Virus record (IMG/VR): IMGVR_UViG_3300035670_001456
Span: 1-20,554 of that record
Reading direction: 5' to 3' (one strand)
From: a virus
Length of the DNA: 20,554 nucleotides
The stretch's first letter is position 1; every line of letters starts with the position of its first letter. Below, one piece after another: positions 16,185 to 20,554 of the stretch. The position numbers and the translations under genes were made by a program. The notes beneath the pieces were generated by a model. The model ran no database searches and had not been told where the DNA came from. It saw only the letters and a list, made by a program, of their open reading frames with translations.

Positions 16185-17900
16185 TTAAAATAGTTTTTTC
16201 TTTACTATATAGTTTCCAAGAACAAGAGTATCCATCTCACAATTTAAAAAAGTTTCAATTGCTGATTTGGGGTCTAATACCATTGTTTGGTCTTTTAAGT
16301 TGAATGATGTGTTTAAAACAATAGGATATCCATTATCTTTTTGTAGTTGATTTAATAACTTATAGATACGATTGTGTTGTGATTGTTTTAAGGATTGGAT
16401 TCTTGCAGAACCATCAACGTGAGTAATAGCTGGTAAAAACTTTCTATGTTCTTCTTTTACAGGAACTACTTGATTCATATAAGGAACATCTTCTTTATAA
16501 TCAAAGTATTTTAATTGTTCTTCAATTTTTACAATAGGAGCAAATGGTCTGAACCCTTCTCTTTTTTTAATCACCTTATTTACTTTGGCTTTCATTTGTG
16601 GGTCACATGGATTTGCAAGTATTGAACGATTACCCAATGCACGAGAACCAAATTCCATTTTACCTTCAAACCAACCAATTACCAAACCTTCGGTAATTTG
16701 TTTAGAAATTAATTCAATAATCTCGTGATGTAGTTTGTGTGTATAAAAAACTTTGTCTTTAAAATCATCAAGAGTTTCTTTAATTTGGTCATTTGAATAA
16801 TGTGGACCTAAATATGGATTTTGATTATTTGCTTTTTTAATATTAACATCCGCAGTTGTATAGTAGTGATAAAGAGCACAACCGATTGCAGAACCTGCGT
16901 CTGATGGGGCTGATGGAATCCAAACATTTTTATAATTTGTCTTTTGTAAAATTTTACCATTGGCAGTTCCGTTGTAAGCACACCCACCACCAAGACATAA
17001 GTTATTAGATGGTCTCATCCCATACAAACGATTTACCAATCTAAAAAAGTAATTCTCGTATTCATGTTGTAGAGTTGCAGCCAAATCCTTATGGTCTTGG
17101 GTAAGTTCTTCATCGGGTAATCTGTTTGGTAATCCTAATAACTGTCCAAGTTTTTCGTTAAACATGGTTTTATCATCCCAATCATAGGTAAAATAATCCA
17201 TGTTAATTTCATACCCACCGTTATCTTTTGGAGAAATTAATTGAGAAAATTTAGATAGATATTTTTTATAATCACCATATGGGGCAAGACCCATTACCTT
17301 ATACTCACCTTCATTTGGTTTGAATCCAAGAAAGGCAGTAAAGGCAGAATATAACATTCCTAATGAATGTGGAAAATCTACTGATTGAATTTTGGTAAAG
17401 GTATTATTCTCTACATAATATAAAGAAGTGGTTTCCCATTCACCAACTCCATCTACCGAAACTATACCAGCCTTATCATAGGGAGAAGTGTAGTAAGAAT
17501 ATGCAACGTGAGAAAGGTGATGGTCTCCCCATACCACTCTAACATCTTTATGAGTGTGTTCATAAATTTTGTTTTCAATTTCTTTAAATTCTTTTTTGTT
17601 TCTTGAAATTATAGATTGTCTTTTTAAGAAGTTGGTAATACCACCTCTTTTAGTAGATTTTTCAATTCTATCTAATTTCTTTTTGGGGTCATCGTAAAAA
17701 CAAACTACCTCAATATCTTCGGGTGTAATTTTGTTGTATTCCAATAACCATTTAATAGTGTTTGTAGGAAATGAAGAATCGTGTTTTATTCCTGTAAATC
17801 TTTCTTCCTCAACTGCCCCTAAAACTCGTCCGTCTTTTATAAGTGATGCAGCAGAATCGTGGTATCCACATGCAATCCCTAAAATATAACCTTTAATCAT
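16185..17900 (-). CDS. Carbamoyltransferase, NodU/CmcH/TobZ family
   Basis: The protein has 571 residues, full length for the family. The N-terminal Kae1-like ASKHA domain is complete: GIACGYHDSAASLI (8-21), EEERFTGIKHD (31-41), the metal-binding HxxxH within GDHHLSHVAYSY (125-136), VDGVGEWETT (149-158), LGGGCAYNGTANGKI (303-317) and PSAPSDAGSAIG (329-340). The C-terminal YrdC-like part has GWFEGKMEFGSRALGNRSIL (409-428), REGFRPFAP and VLNTSFN (528-534). Such enzymes use carbamoyl phosphate and ATP to make a carbamoyl-adenylate and transfer the carbamoyl group to a hydroxyl of a sugar, antibiotic or similar small molecule. In a phage, targets could be surface glycans or a modified nucleotide; neither is shown here. 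It has its own promoter box, lies between a terminator and the Pho-like repeats, and has no glycan or nucleotide-modification gene beside it in this window. Confidence 0.92.
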   Translation of the reverse strand: MIKGYILGIACGYHDSAASLIKDGRVLGAVEEERFTGIKHDSSFPTNTIKWLLEYNKITPEDIEVVCFYDDPKKKLDRIEKSTKRGGITNFLKRQSIISRNKKEFKEIENKIYEHTHKDVRVVWGDHHLSHVAYSYYTSPYDKAGIVSVDGVGEWETTSLYYVENNTFTKIQSVDFPHSLGMLYSAFTAFLGFKPNEGEYKVMGLAPYGDYKKYLSKFSQLISPKDNGGYEINMDYFTYDWDDKTMFNEKLGQLLGLPNRLPDEELTQDHKDLAATLQHEYENYFFRLVNRLYGMRPSNNLCLGGGCAYNGTANGKILQKTNYKNVWIPSAPSDAGSAIGCALYHYYTTADVNIKKANNQNPYLGPHYSNDQIKETLDDFKDKVFYTHKLHHEIIELISKQITEGLVIGWFEGKMEFGSRALGNRSILANPCDPQMKAKVNKVIKKREGFRPFAPIVKIEEQLKYFDYKEDVPYMNQVVPVKEEHRKFLPAITHVDGSARIQSLKQSQHNRIYKLLNQLQKDNGYPIVLNTSFNLKDQTMVLDPKSAIETFLNCEMDTLVLGNYIVKKKLF

Positions 17901-17943
17901 AATTGGTGTAAGTTATTTATATTATAAGATTTGGTTCTTATAT

Positions 17944-17955
17944 TATATAAATATC
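17944..17955 (-). promoter_or_regulatory. Late-type promoter box of the carbamoyltransferase gene
   Basis: The minus strand reads GATATTTATATA, one mismatch from the common TATATTTATATA. It lies 43 bases before the ATG, farther than at the other sites. The leader can form an AT-only imperfect stem of about 13 bp (17912-17945) and shows no clear Shine-Dalgarno sequence (ACTTACACCAATTATG). A perfect palindrome CCATAT-N6-ATATGG (17955-17972) abuts the box on its upstream side. Confidence 0.5.
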
Positions 17956-17978
17956 CATATATCATAATATGGTTAATA

Positions 17979-18008
17979 AAAATACTCTTATCGTATTGAG
18001 AGTATTTT
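17979..18008 (-). terminator. Rho-independent terminator after the gp55-like gene
   Basis: A perfect 10-bp stem (AAAATACTCT / AGAGTATTTT) with a 10-base loop ends in TTTTTATT on the minus strand. It begins within the stop codon of the sigma-factor gene and separates that operon from the carbamoyltransferase unit. The stem is AT-rich, so efficiency is uncertain. Confidence 0.75.
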
Positions 18009-18786
18009 ATAAGAACTCATCATCAATATAAGTAGTATCAATTTCCAAGTCGTCATCGTCAATTGAGGCAACCCAAAATTGTTCTTTTGGTATTTCTCTA
18101 AATTCACCATGTTCTAAATAATCATTCAACATTCTTTTCTGATGTAATTTCATTGTATTTACAACTTTGGTAATATAATGAGTTTTACAATCGGTCATTT
18201 CTCTGATTAGAAGATATAAATGTTTTTTGTTGAAGTTTTCAATATACTCACTTCTTCGGAATAATTCTAATACCGCATCTGCAATTTGAATATCTCTTTT
18301 TTTAGTGAATACCGAATTTAAGTTTCTATCCCAATATGTGAGCATTATATCTTTGAACTCTTTAAACTCATCACCTTCTTCTACATCATAAAAATCATTT
18401 TCAGGATTCCATGATTCGGGCATTTCAGAAAGTAAAGCATTTTGTTTCCATCTTTTGTAATTACCATTGTTGGCAAGAATAAGATGGTTTTTTGCAATAA
18501 TAGTAAAATAAGAAAAAGCCCTACCTTTACCTTCTTGATACATGTGCATTTTCTCAACCATAGTAGAAACTACTTCGGTTTGAATATCTTTTTTAGAAAC
18601 ATCAAAATAAGAAAATTTAAATGTATTGATTACATTCTCTGCTAATTTCTCAAAAGGATATTTTATTTTTTCCTCATAAATCTTTGACCTCTTTATTGGG
18701 TCTTTTGTTTTGTTGTATTCAACAATTGCTTCTTGAGCAGGGGCACCAAAATATATCTTGGATTTTGGTTTTCTTGGTTTAGACAT
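18007..18786 (-). CDS. 55: Late-transcription sigma factor, gp55-like
   Basis: The protein has 259 residues (T4 gp55 has 185). The conserved part lies at about 45-105: YPFEKLAENVINTFKF, then EVVSTMVEKMHMYQEGKGRA and FSYFTIIAKNHLIL. The GKGRAFSYFT-type motif matches the sigma region 2-like segment of gp55 proteins of marine T4-like phages. gp55 binds the core RNA polymerase of the host and directs it to late promoters that have only a -10-like element, helped in T4 by the sliding clamp and gp33. The C-terminus is acidic with a hydrophobic end (SIDDDDLEID then YIDDEFL), in the place where T4 gp55 has its clamp-binding tail; this equivalence is inferred. A gene for a small membrane protein lies one base upstream, and a terminator overlaps the stop. 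Confidence 0.88.
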   Translation of the reverse strand: MSKPRKPKSKIYFGAPAQEAIVEYNKTKDPIKRSKIYEEKIKYPFEKLAENVINTFKFSYFDVSKKDIQTEVVSTMVEKMHMYQEGKGRAFSYFTIIAKNHLILANNGNYKRWKQNALLSEMPESWNPENDFYDVEEGDEFKEFKDIMLTYWDRNLNSVFTKKRDIQIADAVLELFRRSEYIENFNKKHLYLLIREMTDCKTHYITKVVNTMKLHQKRMLNDYLEHGEFREIPKEQFWVASIDDDDLEIDTTYIDDEFL

Positions 18787-18787
18787 A

Positions 18788-19051
18788 TTATAGTTCTTCG
18801 TTTAATTCTTCAACAATTTTTTTAAGACCATCAAAAGTCACACCAACCTCATCATCTTTTTCAAATGCTTGTTTAGTGTCTAACTGATACATTTTTTCTA
18901 ATGCATTTTGGACTTTATTTCTTGTTTCGTAGATTGTATTTACAACTTTATCTTCAAGTTGTTCATTTTGTCTAATAAGATTTCTAATCCCATATATAAG
19001 GATTAAATTGATGAAGATGGTAATCCCCAATCCAATTTGTAATAATTCCAT
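18788..19051 (-). CDS. Small membrane-anchored coiled-coil protein, 87 residues
   Basis: Residues about 4-24 form a single membrane helix (LQIGLGITIFINLILIYGI), followed by a charged coiled coil (NLIRQNEQLEDKVVNTIYET) and a conserved-looking tail, DTKQAFEKDDEVGVTFDGLK (58-77). I associate the 'FE-DDEVG-F' pattern from memory with short uncharacterised proteins of T4-like cyanophages and other marine myoviruses; its function is unknown. It lies one base before the gp55-like gene and 5 bases after the 145-residue gene, so it belongs to the same operon. Topology is probably N-terminus in the membrane with the coil in the cytoplasm. Confidence 0.75.
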   Translation of the reverse strand: MELLQIGLGITIFINLILIYGIRNLIRQNEQLEDKVVNTIYETRNKVQNALEKMYQLDTKQAFEKDDEVGVTFDGLKKIVEELNEEL

Positions 19052-19056
19052 ATTTT

Positions 19057-19494
19057 TTATGTGGTAAATAGTGCCCCCATTATATCTGATATTTTACCAT
19101 TGGAGGGAGTTTGTGGTTCAATAATTTCTTCGTGTCTTGGTCTATTAGTAGCCATATTAGAATCAATATCAGTCAAAAGGTTTAATTCGTTTTTAAACAT
19201 TTCTTGTTCAATCTTCTGTCTATCTTTTGAAATTGCCAATTTAATTTTCTCAATAAGAACATCTGAAAATTTAAAGTGGATTTGATTCGTGTAATAAAAC
19301 TTGTGATTTGTAATTTTAATAATATCAGATGATACCATAACAAAATAGTTCATTCTTTTATTATCCATATAATACACATCTCGAAGTGGGTCCATTAAGA
19401 TTAAAGTATCTTGATGATTTGCCATTTTAACAACAATAGAAAAAATTTGATTTTCTTTGTCGTTCATTTTGTAAGGTTTTGTAAATAGTTTCAT
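19057..19494 (-). CDS. Unknown 145-residue protein
   Basis: No family is recognised. The first half is a mixed alpha/beta segment with FSIVVKMANHQDTLILMDPL, then VYYMDNKRMNYFVMVSSDII and KITNHKFYYTNQIHF, followed by a charged helix (KIKLAISKDRQKIEQEMFKN). The last 35 residues are polar and probably flexible, ending NGKISDIMGALFTT, a short amphipathic tail that could be a protein-binding peptide. The absence of Cys and of a signal peptide points to a cytoplasmic protein. It sits 4 bases after the GH73 gene and 5 bases before the small membrane protein gene. Confidence 0.65.
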   Translation of the reverse strand: MKLFTKPYKMNDKENQIFSIVVKMANHQDTLILMDPLRDVYYMDNKRMNYFVMVSSDIIKITNHKFYYTNQIHFKFSDVLIEKIKLAISKDRQKIEQEMFKNELNLLTDIDSNMATNRPRHEEIIEPQTPSNGKISDIMGALFTT

Positions 19495-19498
19495 AATT

Positions 19499-20062
19499 TT
19501 AAAATTTATCTTTTAAGTTTTCTCGTTCAATTAATTTTTTAAGTTTAGACACATACTCGGGGTCGGTTGCATAATTCTGTGAAAGGTAAGAATAGTATTG
19601 TGATTCTGTTCTTAATTTATTTAAGTATGCATTGTAGTAAAGTGCATAATCGTATAAACTTTCTTTCCAAGTATCATAACTCGCATGACCAAATTCAGTT
19701 CCTTGTGCAGTGTTAGCCCTTGATTTGGCTTGTTTCATTCCAAACATATTGTTTCCATTAACAAATGATTGTGATTTGAAATTACCCGTTTCTAACTTTG
19801 CTTGTGCTAAAATAATGTGAGGAAATCTAAAATTTAATTCTCTAATCTTTGAAATTAATTTTTCTTCCGAGAACTCATTGTATTCATCAATGATAATTAA
19901 TTTTTCCTCTACCGAAAGTTCTTCAACCCTTTTCTTATTAATTTGAGAACTACTCCCATAAACAATAATTACACCAACTGTAAATATTATTGTTTTTAAA
20001 ATGATTTCACCGTATTTAACTCTATTGTAAACCAGTTTGTCTTTATCATATCTATAAAGCAT
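19499..20062 (-). CDS. Membrane-anchored glucosaminidase (GH73, FlgJ/Bax-like)
   Basis: The protein has 187 residues. One membrane helix lies near the N-terminus (about 20-37, ILKTIIFTVGVIIVYG), acting as an uncleaved anchor or signal-arrest segment. The GH73 domain (about 60-180) shows FPHIILAQAKLETGNFKSQS with Glu91 as the expected catalytic acid, NGNNMFGMK (102-110), SYDTWKESLYDYALYY (128-143) and YATDPEYVSKLKKLI (164-178). These enzymes cleave the GlcNAc-beta-1,4-MurNAc bond of peptidoglycan. It is therefore a likely lysis enzyme delivered through its membrane segment, distinct from the virion-type GH19 enzyme of the baseplate cassette. It is the first gene after a host-type promoter, with AAGGG as ribosome binding site, and shares the operon with the late sigma factor, which is an unusual place for a lysin. 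Confidence 0.88.
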   Translation of the reverse strand: MLYRYDKDKLVYNRVKYGEIILKTIIFTVGVIIVYGSSSQINKKRVEELSVEEKLIIIDEYNEFSEEKLISKIRELNFRFPHIILAQAKLETGNFKSQSFVNGNNMFGMKQAKSRANTAQGTEFGHASYDTWKESLYDYALYYNAYLNKLRTESQYYSYLSQNYATDPEYVSKLKKLIERENLKDKF

Positions 20063-20091
20063 AATTTATCCCTTTTGATAATTAGTTTATA

Positions 20092-20123
20092 TAAAGATAC
20101 GAAATCTTTATGAAATAACCAAA
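20092..20123 (-). promoter_or_regulatory. Host-type (Bacteroidota) promoter of the GH73-gp55 operon
   Basis: On the minus strand TTTG (20120-20123) is followed after 20 bases by TATCTTTA (20092-20099), which fits the Bacteroidota pattern TTTG-N19-21-TAnnTTTG except for the final base. It is the only box of this type in the window with the upstream TTTG element, and it precedes the operon that ends with the late sigma factor by 29 bases from the ATG. The box continues as TATCTTTATATA, so it is also one base from the late-type box. Confidence 0.5.
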
Positions 20124-20137
20124 TCTTTTAAAGATTT
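20121..20137. repeat. Short palindrome overlapping the promoter's upstream element
   Basis: AAATCTTT-T-AAAGATTT is a perfect 8-bp inverted repeat that ends just before the stop of the 82-residue gene and overlaps the TTTG element. A further AAATCTTT copy lies at 20102-20109. It could be a weak terminator on the plus strand (T run follows) or an operator. On the gene strand the T tail is poor. Confidence 0.35.
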
Positions 20138-20138
20138 T

Positions 20139-20387
20139 TTAACATTCACCCATGGGACCAAAATTCATTCCCATTAGATTTATTTTAGAAGTTTTTTTGT
20201 TGTCTGATAATTCTTTATCAATAAACTCCTGTTGAAGATGAATGTTTTCTTTAATTTGTTCGTTTAATTCATCCTCGGTAAATATCCCACTGTCTATAAG
20301 TAAATCACATAGGGATTCAATAATTACTCCTTGTGTAAGTAATCTTTTATTTAGGTTCTGTATTATCTCTTCTGATATTGAGCTCAT
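20139..20387 (-). CDS. Unknown 82-residue protein
   Basis: No family is recognised. The first 65 residues are helical and acidic (EEIIQNLNKRLLTQGVIIES, then LCDLLIDSGIFTEDELNEQI), with a 'GIFTEDEL' turn that is frequent in small phage proteins. The C-terminus changes to a short Met/Gly tail, NLMGMNFGPMGEC, which I associate from memory with other short proteins of T4-like phages. It overlaps the end of the upstream gene by 41 bases in another frame and is followed by the GH73 promoter. It is probably cytoplasmic, and its function is unknown. Confidence 0.65.
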   Translation of the reverse strand: MSSISEEIIQNLNKRLLTQGVIIESLCDLLIDSGIFTEDELNEQIKENIHLQQEFIDKELSDNKKTSKINLMGMNFGPMGEC

Positions 20388-20553
20388 CCAATAAGTCCTT
20401 TAATGTGTTTTTGTTTTCATCTCCATATACCAAATCACCAAAAGCCTTTTTGATGGTTTTATCTTGGTATCCAATAGCCGAAGCCAATCTCACACACATA
20501 ACCTTGTACTCGTTAATATCCATATCATCGGGTACAGTAAATTGGATTTCAGA
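20347..20553 (-). CDS. C-terminal part of an unknown protein, cut by the window edge
   Basis: Translating the minus strand from 20553 gives 68 residues without a stop, ending with TAA at 20347-20349: SEIQFTVPDDMDINEYKVMC, then VRLASAIGYQDKTIKKAFGD, and an end KDLLDELNIRRDNTEPK. It has helical, charged character and looks like a small regulatory or DNA-associated phage protein, but no family is recognised. It overlaps the start of the 82-residue gene by 41 bases. An internal ATG exists at 20521-20523 (MDINEYK), but the reading frame stays open to the window end, so the true start is probably outside. Confidence 0.6.
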   Translation of the reverse strand, partial: SEIQFTVPDDMDINEYKVMCVRLASAIGYQDKTIKKAFGDLVYGDENKNTLKDLLDELNIRRDNTEPK

Positions 20554-20554
20554 T

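Noticed and set aside
686-17955. TATAAATA on the plus strand as classic T4 late promoters firing rightward
   Set aside because: All credible genes lie on the minus strand, and at each site a minus-strand start codon or the end of a minus-strand gene is adjacent, so the minus orientation (TATATTTATA) is preferred. Antisense late transcription cannot be fully excluded from sequence.
20347-20553. Partial protein at the right edge as the late co-activator gp33
   Set aside because: Proximity to gp55 is suggestive, but no gp33-like sequence feature is visible in the 68 residues available.
1-20554. tRNA genes and integrase or transposase genes
   Set aside because: No cloverleaf with a TTC-type T-loop was noticed in the few intergenic gaps, and no reading frame resembles a recombinase; all gaps are shorter than about 120 bases.

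Overview
The window is AT-rich (by eye about one third G+C) and every credible gene lies on the minus strand, so it is read here from high to low coordinates. It looks like part of the genome of a lytic, T4-like contractile-tailed phage (myovirus). It encodes a T4 gp55-type late sigma factor and a baseplate cassette with recognisable gp5-, gp25- and gp6-type proteins and a gp7/gpI-like domain. The host is probably a member of the Bacteroidota, most likely a flavobacterium; this is inferred. The support is a small secreted protein with a typical flavobacterial signal peptide (...VNGFGQ|EK), a C-x-DP-x-A-x-NY-type cysteine motif common in secreted Bacteroidota proteins, one promoter that fits TTTG-N20-TAnnTTT, and late-type promoter boxes (TATATTTATA) that resemble the Bacteroidota -7 element.

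Region A (about 18.0-20.55 kb) is a compact block of small genes: two unknown small proteins, a membrane-anchored GH73 glucosaminidase, an unknown 145-residue protein, a small membrane/coiled-coil protein and the gp55-like sigma factor. A host-type promoter precedes the GH73 gene, and a strong hairpin terminator follows the sigma gene.

Region B (about 15.7-18.0 kb) holds accessory genes. A full-length NodU/CmcH/TobZ-family carbamoyltransferase has its own late-type promoter. After it come four CTTAAC direct repeats at 11-9-11 bp spacing, which resemble a PhoB/PhoP box, placed directly upstream of the gene for the 97-residue secreted protein. Beyond that gene there is a promoter box, a short structured segment and a rho-independent terminator, which together could make an independent RNA of about 65 nt.

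Region C (1-15.7 kb) is the late structural operon: an unknown 136-residue protein, a gp5-like spike protein without a lysozyme domain, a separate GH19 muramidase/chitinase-type protein, an unknown 207-residue protein, gp25, gp6, a DNRLRE-like protein, a coiled-coil protein, a protein with two NY/cysteine motifs, a giant 1669-residue gpI/gp7-like protein with a LamG-like domain, a 209-residue structural protein and the first codons of another gene. These genes are spaced 3-11 bp apart or overlap as TAATG, with internal late-type promoters before the 136-, 207- and 209-residue genes.

The likely working scheme, inferred, is that region A is transcribed by host-type RNA polymerase and supplies gp55, which then directs transcription from the TATATTTATA boxes in regions B and C. 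The Pho-box-like repeats suggest that one accessory gene also responds to the phosphate status of the host. No tRNA, CRISPR array or insertion sequence was seen, and no gene-free stretch exceeds about 120 bases.
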